Shown: positions 32,561 through 44,000 of the stretch, piece after piece | How positions within the stretch are numbered: position 1 is the first letter of the stretch | Layout: each line of letters begins with the position of its first letter | Assembly: GCF_000284595.1 (NCBI RefSeq) | Contig: NC_017671.1 | Location: forward strand, 1,335,001-1,399,000 | DNA length: 64,000 nucleotides | Reading direction: 5' to 3' | Origin: Stenotrophomonas maltophilia D457 | GTDB lineage: Bacteria > Pseudomonadota > Gammaproteobacteria > Xanthomonadales > Xanthomonadaceae | Notes under the pieces: generated by a model | What the model was told of the DNA's origin: nothing | Seen by the model: the letters and a program-made list of their open reading frames with translations, nothing else | The model's database searches: none | Translations under genes and position numbers: made by a program

Positions 32561-32582
32561 GGGCCACGCTTCGGCGTGGCCC
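32561..32582 (+). terminator. Hairpin between rpsP and rimM, likely attenuator
   Basis: GGGCCACGC-TTCG-GCGTGGCCC, a 9-bp stem with a stable UUCG tetraloop, followed by TCTTGGTT. It probably lowers expression of rimM and trmD relative to rpsP, matching the known unequal yields of this operon. Confidence 0.7.
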
Positions 32583-32597
32583 TCTTGGTTGAAGCAG

Positions 32598-33110
32598 ATG
32601 AAAGATATCGAGCGCCGCATCCTGCTGGGCAGGGTTGTCGGCGCTTTTGGTGTGCGCGGCGAAATCAAGCTCGAGTCCTGGACCGAGCCACGTTCCGCCA
32701 TTTTCCGTTACCAGCCGTGGATCGTGCGCAGCCCGTCCGGCGTGGAAACCACGATTGAAGGTGTGCGTGGCCGCGACAGCGGCAAGCACCTGGTCGCCCG
32801 TTTCCCCGGCGTCGAGGACCGCGATACCGTCGAAGCGATGCACGGCACCGAGATCTACGTGGCCCGCAGTGCATTGCCGCCACCGAAGCCCGATGAGTAC
32901 TACTGGGTGGACCTGGAAGGCCTGGACGTGAAGACCACCGAGGGCGTTGCCCTGGGCCAGGTCTCGCACCTGTTCAGCACCGGAGCCAACGACGTGGTGG
33001 TGGTCCGCGGTGACCGCGAGCGGATGATTCCGTTCGTGCAGCCGGACTTCGTCAAGTCGGTCGACTTCGAGGCCAACCTGGTCGTGGTCGACTGGGATCC
33101 CGAGTTCTGA
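32598..33110 (+). CDS. rimM: Ribosome maturation factor RimM
   Basis: 170 residues from the ATG at 32598. [20 protein letters not shown] is the RimM signature, and [13 protein letters not shown] begins the PRC-barrel half. It assists maturation of the 30S head, binding S19. Position in the rpsP operon confirms it. Confidence 0.96.
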   Translation: MKDIERRILLGRVVGAFGVRGEIKLESWTEPRSAIFRYQPWIVRSPSGVETTIEGVRGRDSGKHLVARFPGVEDRDTVEAMHGTEIYVARSALPPPKPDEYYWVDLEGLDVKTTEGVALGQVSHLFSTGANDVVVVRGDRERMIPFVQPDFVKSVDFEANLVVVDWDPEF

Positions 33111-33118
33111 GCGTGAGC

Positions 33119-33877
33119 ATGCGTTTCGACGTCATCACCCTGTTCCCCGAGTTCCTCGCCCAGTCCGCCGGACTGGGCGTGGTCGGGCGCGCGCAGGAGA
33201 AGGGGCTGTTCAGCCTGCACGGCTGGAACCCCCGTGATTACGCCGAAGGCAACTACCGCCGCGTGGACGACCGTCCGTTCGGTGGTGGCCCGGGCATGGT
33301 GATGCTGATCGAGCCGTTGCAGGCCTGCCTGCAGGCGATCCGTGAGGCCGATCCGACCCCGGCGCGGGTGATCTACCTCAGCCCGCAGGGGGCGCCGCTG
33401 ACCCAGGCCAAGGTGCGGGAACTGGCGGCGCTGCCGCGCGTGGTCCTGCTCTGCGGCCGCTACGAGGGCATCGACGAGCGTTTCCTGGAGGCCAATGTCG
33501 ACGAGGAGATCTCCCTCGGCGACTACGTGCTGTCCGGGGGTGAACTGGGCGCGGCGGTGATCATCGACGCCGTGGCCCGCCTGCAGGACGGTGCCCTGAA
33601 CGACGCCGAATCGGCGGCGCAGGACAGCTTCGAGGGCGACCTCGGCCTGCTCGACTGCCCGCACTACAGCCAGCCGGCCCAGCACCCGCTGGGTGACGTG
33701 CCGGACGTGCTGCGCTCGGGCAACCACGCGGCCATCGCCGCCTGGCGCCGCCAGCAGTCGCTGCTCCGGACCGCCGAGCGGCGCCCGGACCTGCTGGATG
33801 AGCAGACACTGGGCAAGGCCGACCGCAAACTGCTGGAGCAGGGCCGTCAGGCCCGGAACCAGAAGGCCAGCCCCTAG
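33119..33877 (+). CDS. trmD: tRNA (guanine-N1-)-methyltransferase
   Basis: 252 residues from the ATG at 33119, chosen over a GTG at 33113 because a GAG site is better spaced. [43 protein letters not shown] and [16 protein letters not shown] motifs (here [12 protein letters not shown]) form the SPOUT trefoil-knot site. It methylates G37 of tRNAs next to the anticodon and prevents +1 frameshifting. Confidence 0.97.
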   Translation: MRFDVITLFPEFLAQSAGLGVVGRAQEKGLFSLHGWNPRDYAEGNYRRVDDRPFGGGPGMVMLIEPLQACLQAIREADPTPARVIYLSPQGAPLTQAKVRELAALPRVVLLCGRYEGIDERFLEANVDEEISLGDYVLSGGELGAAVIIDAVARLQDGALNDAESAAQDSFEGDLGLLDCPHYSQPAQHPLGDVPDVLRSGNHAAIAAWRRQQSLLRTAERRPDLLDEQTLGKADRKLLEQGRQARNQKASP

Positions 33878-34031
33878 CGCAGGGTCGGCTTTATCGGCTA
33901 TCATGGCCAATTCCCGTCGGCCCTGGTCGGCGCGCGCAGTACCCAAAACAAACGTGCAGCACAGTCCGGTGACTGCATGAGCCTACGTTGTCGATACGAC
34001 ACGCCCACCCGAACAAGAATCGGTGTAACCC

Positions 34032-34433
34032 ATGAGCAAGCTGAACAAGTCCATCGTCGCGGAATTCGAATCCGCCCAGATCACCCGTGAACTGCCGAAG
34101 TTCAGCCAGGGCGACACCGTTGTCGTCAACGTGAAGGTGAAGGAAGGCAGCCGCGAGCGCGTGCAGGCCTACGAAGGCGTCGTCATCGCCACCAAGAACG
34201 CCGGCCTGAACTCCTCGTTCACCGTCCGCAAGATCTCGCACGGCTACGGCGTCGAGCGCGTTTTCCAGACCCACAGCGCCATCATCGACTCGGTCGAAGT
34301 GAAGCGTCGTGGTAAGGTCCGCGCCGGCAAGCTGTACTACCTGCGTGGCCTGGAAGGCAAGGCTGCCCGCATCAAGGAAGACCTGGCTGCCGCTGCTGCC
34401 GCCAAGGCTGCCCGTCTGGCCGACAAGGCCTGA
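34032..34433 (+). CDS. rplS: 50S ribosomal protein L19
   Basis: 133 residues; [27 protein letters not shown] and [20 protein letters not shown] are the L19 signature. The C-terminus is extended by an Ala/Lys-rich tail ([18 protein letters not shown]). It lies 154 bases after trmD. A candidate -10 (TATCAT, 33899-33904) could give it its own promoter, though no good -35 is visible. A CAGTCCGGTGACTG hairpin lies in the leader. Confidence 0.97.
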   Translation: MSKLNKSIVAEFESAQITRELPKFSQGDTVVVNVKVKEGSRERVQAYEGVVIATKNAGLNSSFTVRKISHGYGVERVFQTHSAIIDSVEVKRRGKVRAGKLYYLRGLEGKAARIKEDLAAAAAAKAARLADKA

Positions 34434-34457
34434 TAAACAACTTCGGTTGTTGCCGCG

Positions 34458-34479
34458 ACGGCCACCTTCGGGTGGCCGT
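34458..34479 (+). terminator. Terminator of the rpsP-rplS operon
   Basis: ACGGCCACC-TTCG-GGTGGCCGT, a 9-bp perfect stem followed by TTGCGTTT, 25 bases after the rplS stop. Confidence 0.85.
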
Positions 34480-34515
34480 TTGCGTTTCCGGCATCGCATC
34501 GGCCACGATCAGGTG

Positions 34516-34896
34516 ATGAACGACATCAACCTTCGCTATCCGGCCGTGATCCAGTCGGCGTTGCGCTTTCTCGACGGCAAGGGGCTGGCACGCGTGCAAT
34601 CGGCGCCGTTGCTGCATCGCCTGTTGTGGCGCCTGGGCATCGCACTGCCGCCACCGATCCTGGCCGGCTTTGGCACCAACGCATTGGTGCAGGGCCTGCT
34701 GTTCGGGCTGTTCTGGACCGCGCTGATGTGGCTGATGCTGTGGCAGGGCAGCGACCGTCCGCTGGTGCTGTTGCTGGTGGCCGGTCTGGTGGCCGGCGCG
34801 CTGTTCGGCCTTGTGATGGCGGCGCTGATGCGCTCGCTGCGCCGCCACCGCAAGCTGCCGGATTGGCGCCAGTTCCGGGCGCGGCAGGCGGACTGA
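34516..34896 (+). CDS. Small inner-membrane protein (DUF6404-like)
   Basis: 126 residues with two transmembrane helices (about 55-73 and 80-100), flanked by a basic C-terminus (RSLRRHRKLPDWRQFRARQ). The layout, with PPPILAGFGTNALVQGLLFGLFW before the first helix, matches small proteins annotated DUF6404. Function unknown. The start lacks a well-spaced ribosome-binding site; a GTG one codon earlier is possible. Confidence 0.6.
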   Translation: MNDINLRYPAVIQSALRFLDGKGLARVQSAPLLHRLLWRLGIALPPPILAGFGTNALVQGLLFGLFWTALMWLMLWQGSDRPLVLLLVAGLVAGALFGLVMAALMRSLRRHRKLPDWRQFRARQAD

Positions 34897-34975
34897 GCCG
34901 ATGGCGCACTGCGCCGTGACCGCTGGCTACGGGCCGCGCTAGGCTGCGGTTTCATCCCGATGGACGTGCCGTGCG

Positions 34976-35410
34976 ATGCCTGCCAAGCGAACCGCACCTT
35001 CCACCGCGCCCACGCTGTTGTCCGGCGGCAACCCCCGGATCGCCAAGGGCGAGGGCGATGCTCCGGTGCAGGCATACATCGCCGCCATGCCGGACTGGAA
35101 ACGCCCGGTCGGCGCACAGCTGGATGCGTTGATCGAACGGGCCGTACCCGGCGTGCACAAGGCGGTGAAGTGGAACTCGCCGATGTATGCGGTGGCGCCG
35201 GGCGAAGGCTGGTTTCTCAGCTTCCATTGCTTCACCCGCTACATCAAGGTGGCGTTCTATCGTGGCGCGGTGCTGAAGCCGATGCCGCCCGAGCCGTCCA
35301 GGAGTGCCGATACGCGCTACCTGCATATCGCACAGGATGGCGCGCTGGATGAGGCACAGTTCCTCGACTGGGTGCGCCAGGCCGCCGCGTTGCCCGGCGA
35401 GCGCATGTAA
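34976..35410 (+). CDS. DUF1801 domain protein (first of a pair)
   Basis: 144 residues. After a flexible N-terminus, VQAYIAAMPDWKRPVGAQLDALI and AVKWNSPMYAV are the DUF1801/YdhG hallmark (a TBP-like/cystatin-like small fold, W-x-x-P-x-Y). HIAQDGALDEAQFLDWVRQA is the usual end. Cytosolic, molecular function unknown. It is followed 38 bases later by a second DUF1801 gene, so the pair probably arose by duplication or shares a pathway. Confidence 0.8.
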   Translation: MPAKRTAPSTAPTLLSGGNPRIAKGEGDAPVQAYIAAMPDWKRPVGAQLDALIERAVPGVHKAVKWNSPMYAVAPGEGWFLSFHCFTRYIKVAFYRGAVLKPMPPEPSRSADTRYLHIAQDGALDEAQFLDWVRQAAALPGERM

Positions 35411-35448
35411 GCCCACCGTTCTGATTCCTTTCCCGACGAGAACCGCTG

Positions 35449-35856
35449 ATGGCCACGCACGCGCCGAACCCTGACGATGCCGGAACCCCGGCGACCGAAC
35501 TGATCGATGCACGCATCGCCGAACTGGGAGACTGGCGCGGCGAAACGCTGGCACGCGTGCGTGCATTGATCCATGAAGCGCTGCCGGACGTGCAGGAAGC
35601 CTGGAAGTGGCGGGGTACACCGGTGTGGGAGCACAACGGCATCCTGTGCACCGGCGAAACCTACAAGCAGGCAGTGAAACTGACCTTCGCCAACGGTGCG
35701 GCGCTGGCGGACCCGAAGGGCCTGTTCAACGCCAGCCTGGAGGGCAACACGCGGCGTGCGATCGACATCCATGAAGGTGCGAAGCCGGATGCCGCTGCGT
35801 TCAAGGCGCTGCTGCGCGCAGCGGCGGCGTTCAACGCGGCGAAGAAGAAACGGTAG
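35449..35856 (+). CDS. DUF1801 domain protein (second of a pair)
   Basis: 135 residues; LIDARIAELGDWRGETLARVRALI, EAWKWRGTPVWEHNGILCTGE, and the end LRAAAAFNAAKKKR. This subtype is common in bacteria next to other DUF1801 genes. Its TAG stop codon is the TAG of a SMAG repeat starting GTAG at 35853, so the repeat boundary and the gene end coincide. Confidence 0.8.
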   Translation: MATHAPNPDDAGTPATELIDARIAELGDWRGETLARVRALIHEALPDVQEAWKWRGTPVWEHNGILCTGETYKQAVKLTFANGAALADPKGLFNASLEGNTRRAIDIHEGAKPDAAAFKALLRAAAAFNAAKKKR

Positions 35857-35977
35857 AGCCGGCCGCTGGCCGGCTGTTGCGCGATGCTGCTGGAGAGGTG
35901 TGAGGTTGCCGGCCAGCGGCCGGCACTACCTTGTCATTGGCCGGTCCATGAGGTTGCCGGCCAGCGGCCGGCACTAC
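35853..35977. repeat. Three SMAG elements between convergent genes, overlapping both stop codons
   Basis: Arms at 35853-35874 (plus), 35908-35929 (minus) and 35956-35977 (minus). The plus arm's GTAG contains the TAG stop of the DUF1801 gene. The outermost minus arm's GTAG contains the TAG stop of the MATE gene. The two minus arms share about 7 bases of flank (GAGGTTGCC) and are 48 bases apart. Confidence 0.92.
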
Positions 35978-37434
35978 CGTGGCGGTGCGGCATCCGGGTC
36001 GGCCACCGGCGACGGCGGACAGGCCGGAATCTCCGACGGCGTCGCCAGTTCTTCGGCATGCGAGGGCTTGCCCATCATCTTCGCCTTGCGCCAGCCGCCC
36101 CAGCGGTAATACGCCAGCGACAGCAGCATCGACACCAGCGAGCTGACCGGGAAGCTCCACCAAATTGCATCGGCGCCCCAGTACGGCTGCAGCAGTTCGG
36201 CGAACGGCACGCGCACGCCCCACAGCGAGCCGGCCAGGATCAGCAGTGGCGGAATCACCGCGCCGGTGGAGCGCACCACGCCGGAGATCACGAAGCTGAC
36301 GCCGAAGAACAGGAACGAGCCGATCACCACATGGTTGAGGTGGCGGGCGATGTCCAGCGCCTGGCTGGCCGGCGGCAGGAACAGCGCCAGCAGCTGGCGA
36401 TCGAACACAACCAACGGCAGGATCAGCGCGCCGGTCAGCAGGAAGTTGAACAGCACGCCCTGGCGTGCGGTACCGCGCACGCGGTCCCAGCGCTGCGCAC
36501 CGACGTTCTGTGCGGCCATCGAAGAACACGCCGCACCGATCGCCATCGCCGGCATCTGCAGGTAGTTCCACAGCTGCAGGGACGCGCCGTAGCCCGCGGC
36601 GGTGTCGGTGCCGTACTGGTTGACCATGGTCATCAGCAGGATCACCGACAGCGAGATCAGCACCATCTGCAGGCCCATCGGCACGCCCTTGACCACCAGC
36701 GCCTTGAGGATGGTCATGTCGAGCTTGAACAGGCGCAGGTCGGCGCGGCCCAGCCACAGGGTGTGGCGCTTGTGCCGCATGTACAGCAGCAGGCCGGCCA
36801 GCGACAGCGTCTGCGCGACCAGCGTGGCCCAGGCCGAGCCGGCGATGCCCAGCGCGGGGAAGGGCCCCATGCCGAAGATCAGTACAGGGTTCAGCACGAT
36901 GTCCAGTGCCACCGATACCATCAGGAAGCGGAACGGCGTGCGCGAATCACCGGCACCGCGCAGGGCGGCGGTGAGGAAGGCGAACGCGTACAGCGTCGGC
37001 ATCGCCAGGAAGATGATCTGCAGGTAGGCCTCGGCCAATGGCAGCGAGGCGGCCGGCGTGCCCATCGCCGCCAGCAGCGGATGGGCCATGAACCAGCCGG
37101 CGATGGCGATGATCACCGACAGGCCGATGAAGAAGGTGGCACTGGTGCCGACCACGCGCCGCGCCTGCGCGATGTCGCGCGCGCCGATCGCCTGTCCGAT
37201 CAGGATGGTCGAAGCCATGCCGAAGCCGAACACCGAGCCGATCAGGAAGAACATGATGTTGTTGGCGTTCGCGGTGGCGGTCAGTGCCGCCTCACCGAGG
37301 AAGCGCCCGACCCAGACCGCATTCACCGAACCGTTCAGCGACTGCGCGATGTTGCCTGCCAGGATCGGCAGGGAAAACAGCAGGAGATTGCGGCCGATCG
37401 GGCCGGAGGTCAGGTCAAGCGGCGCTTTGGCCAT
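35974..37434 (-). CDS. MATE-family multidrug/Na+ antiporter
   Basis: 486 residues from the ATG at 37434 (MAKAPLDLTSGPIGRNLL). Twelve transmembrane helices in two related halves. The N-terminal half has GPIGRNLLLFSLPILAGN and LNGSVNAVWVGRFLG, and the second half KALVVKGVPMGLQMVL, both typical of the MATE/NorM-DinF fold. It probably exports cationic drugs or metabolites in exchange for H+ or Na+. The C-terminal ~45 residues are a Pro-rich cytosolic tail. The stop lies in a SMAG repeat. Confidence 0.9.
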   Translation of the reverse strand: MAKAPLDLTSGPIGRNLLLFSLPILAGNIAQSLNGSVNAVWVGRFLGEAALTATANANNIMFFLIGSVFGFGMASTILIGQAIGARDIAQARRVVGTSATFFIGLSVIIAIAGWFMAHPLLAAMGTPAASLPLAEAYLQIIFLAMPTLYAFAFLTAALRGAGDSRTPFRFLMVSVALDIVLNPVLIFGMGPFPALGIAGSAWATLVAQTLSLAGLLLYMRHKRHTLWLGRADLRLFKLDMTILKALVVKGVPMGLQMVLISLSVILLMTMVNQYGTDTAAGYGASLQLWNYLQMPAMAIGAACSSMAAQNVGAQRWDRVRGTARQGVLFNFLLTGALILPLVVFDRQLLALFLPPASQALDIARHLNHVVIGSFLFFGVSFVISGVVRSTGAVIPPLLILAGSLWGVRVPFAELLQPYWGADAIWWSFPVSSLVSMLLSLAYYRWGGWRKAKMMGKPSHAEELATPSEIPACPPSPVADPDAAPPR

Positions 37435-37496
37435 GGAGTGGTGATCGAATCCCGGGAGGCGCACACTAGCACCAAGCCGGTTTGCGGGATGTGGCA

Positions 37497-37736
37497 ATGC
37501 ATCAACGACTGCAGGTGAAGTGGAGCCTGGCGCTGGCCTTGATCAGCGTCGTACTGGCCGCATGTTCGACAGGTGACCGGCTGGGCGATACCCAGGTGCG
37601 GCCCACCGACCGGCCCGAGTGCCTGGTCGGCAGCCAGCGCCAGGATCTTTCTGCCGGCGTACCCACCCTGATCGGGGGCAGCGGCTGCCGCACCGACCCC
37701 GACAACCCGCGTCCCCTGAACAAGCGAACGGAGTAG
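37497..37736 (+). CDS. Small lipoprotein
   Basis: 79 residues from the ATG at 37497 (GGGA upstream). The signal ends in lipobox VLAAC, giving a ~54-residue mature peptide with two further Cys (PECLVGSQRQDLSAGVPTLI, GGSGCRTDPDNP). Unknown function. It lies 9 bases upstream of hslR and may be co-transcribed. Confidence 0.6.
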   Translation: MHQRLQVKWSLALALISVVLAACSTGDRLGDTQVRPTDRPECLVGSQRQDLSAGVPTLIGGSGCRTDPDNPRPLNKRTE

Positions 37737-37745
37737 TCCCTGCCG

Positions 37746-38153
37746 ATGACCGAGCTTTCCCCGCTGCCGCCCAGTGTCCGCCTGGACATCTGGCTGTGGG
37801 CGGCCCGTTTCTTCAAGACCCGCAGCCTGGCCAAGCAGGCCATCGAGACCGGCAAGGTCAGCGTGGCTGGGCAGCGCCCGAAATCCTCACGCGCGGTGCG
37901 CGTCGGCGAGCAGCTGCAGGTGGATCGCGGCGAGGAGCATTTCGAGATCCAGGTGCTGGGGCTGAGCGATCAGCGCGGGCCGGCGCCGGCGGCGCAGCAG
38001 CTGTATGCCGAGAGTGAGGCCTCCAGGGCCCGCCGCGCCGAGCAGCGGGCGCTGCGCATCGCCGCACGCGATGGTTTCCAGCCGCCGGAGCACAAGCCGG
38101 ACAAACGCGCACGGCGGTTGATCCGCGCGCTCGGCGATATCGACGCGTTGTAA
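37746..38153 (+). CDS. hslR: Heat-shock S4-domain RNA-binding protein HslR (Hsp15)
   Basis: 135 residues. The S4 domain (VRLDIWLWAARFFKTRSLA, ETGKVSVAGQRPKSSRAVRVGE) and a basic C-terminal tail (HKPDKRARRLIRALG) match E. coli Hsp15 (133). It recycles 50S subunits carrying stalled nascent chains after heat stress. Confidence 0.92.
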   Translation: MTELSPLPPSVRLDIWLWAARFFKTRSLAKQAIETGKVSVAGQRPKSSRAVRVGEQLQVDRGEEHFEIQVLGLSDQRGPAPAAQQLYAESEASRARRAEQRALRIAARDGFQPPEHKPDKRARRLIRALGDIDAL

Positions 38154-38191
38154 GTTGCAGGGCGCCAGACCGGGTCCGGCGCCGCCTTGGC

Positions 38192-38794
38192 TCAGCGCTT
38201 GCCGCCCAGCAGGCTGCCGCCGATCTTCAGCAGATCGCCCACGCCGAGCTGGCCGTCACCGTCCTGGTCCAGCACGCTGCCAAGCAGGCCGCCGGCAAGG
38301 CCGCCCTGTTGCTGCACCTGCTGCTTCTCCTGGCCGAGGGCCTGGCTGAGCGAGCCGGCATCGGCCTGGCCACCACCGAGGCGCTGGGCGAGGAAGGCCA
38401 TCACGATCGGTGCGAGGATCTGCAGCAGCTGGCTGGTACGGCCGCTGTCGAGCTGGGTGGCCTGGGCCAGGCCGGTTTCCACCTTCTGCTGGCTGCCGCC
38501 GAAGATGTGGCCGAGGATGCCGGCACCGTCGCTGGCGGCGCCACCGCCACCGCCGCCCAGTACCGAGCCGAGCACGCTGCCCAGGTCCAGGCCGCTGTGG
38601 TTGTTCTGCAGTGCACCGAGCAGCGCCTGTGCGCCCTGCGGCTGCGAGGCGTTGTTGCCCAGCGCGCCCATCAGCACCGGCAGCGCGGCACTGATCGCAC
38701 CGGAGGCCTGGGTATCGCTGATGCCGAGCTGCTGCGATACCTGCTGCAGCGGGGCGCCCTGCAATTTGGCGAGAAGTTCGTCGGTCAGGCTCAT
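38192..38794 (-). CDS. DUF937 protein with a C-terminal EF-hand-like loop
   Basis: 200 residues. Residues 1-140 are a helical, Gln/Gly/Leu-rich DUF937 (YidB-like) domain (PLQQVSQQLGISDTQASGAI, ALPVLMGALGNNA, RTSQLLQILAPIVMAFLA) with a Gly-rich linker. Near the C-terminus DQDGDGQLGVGDLL fits a single calcium-binding EF-hand loop (D-x-D-x-D-G-x-L). No signal peptide. Function unknown; the family is proposed to bind calcium or form assemblies. Confidence 0.8.
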   Translation of the reverse strand: MSLTDELLAKLQGAPLQQVSQQLGISDTQASGAISAALPVLMGALGNNASQPQGAQALLGALQNNHSGLDLGSVLGSVLGGGGGGAASDGAGILGHIFGGSQQKVETGLAQATQLDSGRTSQLLQILAPIVMAFLAQRLGGGQADAGSLSQALGQEKQQVQQQGGLAGGLLGSVLDQDGDGQLGVGDLLKIGGSLLGGKR

Positions 38795-38902
38795 CTGCGG
38801 AATCCTTGATTGGGGTTGGGCGTGCAGAAGGTACGACGCAGACCGTTAAAACGGCGACGCCGCCTCACGGGGAGGCGGCGTGGCGTTCCCGGGGCGGGGC
38901 GA

Positions 38903-40546
38903 TCAGAGCTCGATGTCTTCAGCACCCGGGGTCGCGGTGGGGAAGTCCGCTTCCGGCTGGGCCGGCTTGAACGGATCCGTTGGCTGGCTGGCCAGCGCCT
39001 TCAGCGCCGCGGCAACACCAGCGCCATAGGCCGGGTCGGCCTTGCTGCAGTTGTCGATGTGGCGCTGCTTGATGAAGTCCGGCGCATCGCCCAGGGCACG
39101 GGCGGTGTTGGCGAACAGTCGCTCCTTCTGTGCCTGGTTGTAGCTGCGGAACAGCGCACCGGGCTGGCTGAAGTAGTCGGCGTCATCCTCACGGAAGTTC
39201 CAGAAGTCGGCGTCGCCCCGGATCTTCATCGGCGGTTCGCGGTACTGCGGCTGTTCCTGCCACTGGCCGTAGCTGTTGGGCTCGTAGTGCGGCAGGCCGC
39301 CGTAGTTGCCGTCCACGCGCATCGCACCGTCGCGGTGGTTGCTGTGCACCGGGCAGCGCGCCGCGTTCACCGGAATCTGGTGGTGGTTCACGCCCAGGCG
39401 GTAGCGCTGCGCATCGGAGTAGGCGAACAGGCGCGCCTGCAGCATCTTGTCCGGCGACGGGCCGATACCCGGCACCAGGTTGCTCGGCGCGAACGCTGAC
39501 TGCTCCACGTCCTGGTACCAGTTGACCGGATTGCGGTTCAGTTCGAACTGGCCCACTTCGATCAGCGGGTAGTCGGTCTTCGGCCACACCTTGGTCAGGT
39601 CGAACGGATGGATGCGGTAGGTTTCCGCCTCCAGTTCCGGCATGACCTGGATGAACAGTTTCCACTTCGGGAAGTCGCCCTTCTCGATCGCGGCGAACAG
39701 GTCGCGGCCGTGGCTTTCGCGGTCATGGCCGACCAGGATCTGCGCCTGCGCGTCGGTCAGCGATTCGATGCCCTGCTGGCTGACGAAGTGGAACTTCACC
39801 CAGAAGCGCTCGCTGTCGGCGTTGGTGAAGCTGTAGGTGTGCGAGCCGAAACCGTGCATGTGGCGGAAGCTGCGCGGAATGCCGCGGTCGCTCATCACCA
39901 CGGTCACCTGCAGCAGGGCTTCGGGCAGCAGCGTCCAGAAATCCCAGTTGTTGCGTGCGCTGCGCAGGTTGGTATGCGGGTCGCGCTTGACGGCCTTGTT
40001 GAGGTCGGCGAACTTGCGCGGGTCGCGCAGGAAGAACACCGGCGTGTTGTTGCCGACCAGGTCCCAATTGCCTTCTTCGGTGTAGAACTTCAGGGCGAAG
40101 CCGCGGATGTCACGCTCGGCGTCGGCGGCGCCACGCTCGCCGGCCACCGTGGTGAAGCGGGCGAACATCTCGGTCTGCTTGCCGACCTTCTCGAACAGCT
40201 TGGCGCGGGTGTACTTGCTGATGTCGTGAGTGACGGTGAAGGTGCCGAATGCGCCCGAGCCCTTGGCGTGCATGCGGCGCTCGGGAATGATCTCGCGGTT
40301 GAGGTTGGCCAGCTTTTCCAGCAGCCACACGTCTTCCATCAGCAGCGGGCCACGCGGGCCGGCGGTCTTGCTGTTCTGGTTGTCCACCACCGGTGCGCCG
40401 AAGGCCGTGGTCATCGGCGTGACCGGTTCATCGCCGTGCTTCTGCTTCGGGGTAGTGCTCAGCTCGCGCTGCTGCTGGGCGCCTTCCGCAGGCGACGGCG
40501 CGGTGTGATACGGACATTTCGGGCTGTTGTTATCGGACTGGCTCAT
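38903..40546 (-). CDS. katA: Monofunctional heme catalase
   Basis: 547 residues. Catalytic His in [14 protein letters not shown], Asn in [11 protein letters not shown], proximal Tyr in [14 protein letters not shown]. It degrades hydrogen peroxide. Clade-3-like length with an N-terminal extension ([19 protein letters not shown]); there is no Sec signal peptide, so it is cytosolic. A possible OxyR site lies upstream at 40620-40656. It is convergent with nothing and divergent from nothing: mutS lies upstream in the same direction, 189 bases away. Confidence 0.95.
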   Translation of the reverse strand: MSQSDNNSPKCPYHTAPSPAEGAQQQRELSTTPKQKHGDEPVTPMTTAFGAPVVDNQNSKTAGPRGPLLMEDVWLLEKLANLNREIIPERRMHAKGSGAFGTFTVTHDISKYTRAKLFEKVGKQTEMFARFTTVAGERGAADAERDIRGFALKFYTEEGNWDLVGNNTPVFFLRDPRKFADLNKAVKRDPHTNLRSARNNWDFWTLLPEALLQVTVVMSDRGIPRSFRHMHGFGSHTYSFTNADSERFWVKFHFVSQQGIESLTDAQAQILVGHDRESHGRDLFAAIEKGDFPKWKLFIQVMPELEAETYRIHPFDLTKVWPKTDYPLIEVGQFELNRNPVNWYQDVEQSAFAPSNLVPGIGPSPDKMLQARLFAYSDAQRYRLGVNHHQIPVNAARCPVHSNHRDGAMRVDGNYGGLPHYEPNSYGQWQEQPQYREPPMKIRGDADFWNFREDDADYFSQPGALFRSYNQAQKERLFANTARALGDAPDFIKQRHIDNCSKADPAYGAGVAAALKALASQPTDPFKPAQPEADFPTATPGAEDIEL

Positions 40547-40619
40547 GGCTGGCTCCTGCGGGTGAAGACGGGATGGAACATCTTCACTCGACTTTAGCTA
40601 GGGCCAGATGAAATGAATA

Positions 40620-40656
40620 ATCGAATGATCCGTTCAGTTTGATAGTTTCTGTCAAT
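40620..40656 (-). promoter_or_regulatory. Candidate OxyR-binding site upstream of katA
   Basis: A 37-base window has the OxyR spacing ATAG-N7-CTAT-N7-ATAG-N7-CTAT exactly, with 12 of 16 defined bases matching (ATCG, CGTT, ATAG, CAAT on the plus strand). It lies 74 bases upstream of the katA start, in an AT-rich stretch that also holds TTGACA on the minus strand. OxyR control of catalase is established in related bacteria. Confidence 0.45.
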
Positions 40657-40735
40657 TGAAACGAAGTATAAGATTTGCCGGATCTTTCGATAGGCCTCCC
40701 GCGTGGCGGCGGGAAGCCAGGGGTGCGTGCTGCGG

Positions 40736-43327
<2,592 letters not shown>

Positions 43328-43462
43328 GGGGCTCGTGAATCCGGGGCGTCCGTTCGCGCCGGAGGGCAGCGGCAACGGAGCGGGTACAGGGCCGTCCATG
43401 GTAACTGCTGGGGCACAGGGCTGCCGCCACCGGTGGCAGGCGGGTACCGCACAGCAACGAGG

Positions 43463-43855
43463 TCAGGCCGGGACCAGGGTGATCTGCCGGTGGCTGGCGA
43501 AGATATCCATCACGATCTCGAAGTAGGTTGGGCCCTCGCCCTGTTGCAGGGCGTCCAGCTGGCGCGCAATGGTCCGCGTGTTGAAGGTGCCCGGGGCTTC
43601 CAGCTTGGACTGCAGCCACTGGCATGTGCTAGTTCGTCCCAGTGCGGCGCGGCTGTGCTCGATATCACTCCAGATCACCGTGGCCCGCTCATGGCCGGCC
43701 AACACGCCATGGACGCCATGCAGCAGATCATCCAGGGCGTCCAGGCTTGGCCCGAGCTGCCAGTCCTCGCCGGCCATGAACACGCGGTTGATCTCCGCGT
43801 ACAGGCTGGGGATGTCGTGAATGGTACAGCCTTCGATCTGCAGGATGAGCGACAT
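43463..43855 (-). CDS. Barstar-family ribonuclease inhibitor
   Basis: 130 residues. IPSLYAEINRVFMAGEDW-LGPSLDALDDLLHG is the barstar pattern (helix, then the L-x-A-L-x-D-x-L loop that plugs barnase). A long insertion and C-terminal FEIVMDIFASHRQITLV complete the fold. Barstar homologues neutralise secreted or injected ribonucleases. No cognate barnase-like gene is in the window, so it is an orphan immunity gene. It lies beside a patch of small accessory genes. It ends 64 bases upstream of the mutS coding region, transcribed in the same direction. Confidence 0.85.
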   Translation of the reverse strand: MSLILQIEGCTIHDIPSLYAEINRVFMAGEDWQLGPSLDALDDLLHGVHGVLAGHERATVIWSDIEHSRAALGRTSTCQWLQSKLEAPGTFNTRTIARQLDALQQGEGPTYFEIVMDIFASHRQITLVPA

Positions 43856-44000
43856 GCGCCCACTGTAGCGGTGCCGGCGGCACTCTGCTGACCCTCAATA
43901 AAGCTATCAGCACCGGGAGTGGTCCGGGAGCGCCTGACCATGGCATGGGTCTACGCATGGAAATCGTACTATGTGCGGATCCTGTGCGGTGGGGTGTTGG

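Noticed and set aside
33878..34031. L19 autoregulatory leader or small RNA before rplS
   Set aside because: A short hairpin (CAGTC/GACTG) and a possible -10 are present, but nothing matches a known leader strongly enough to annotate.
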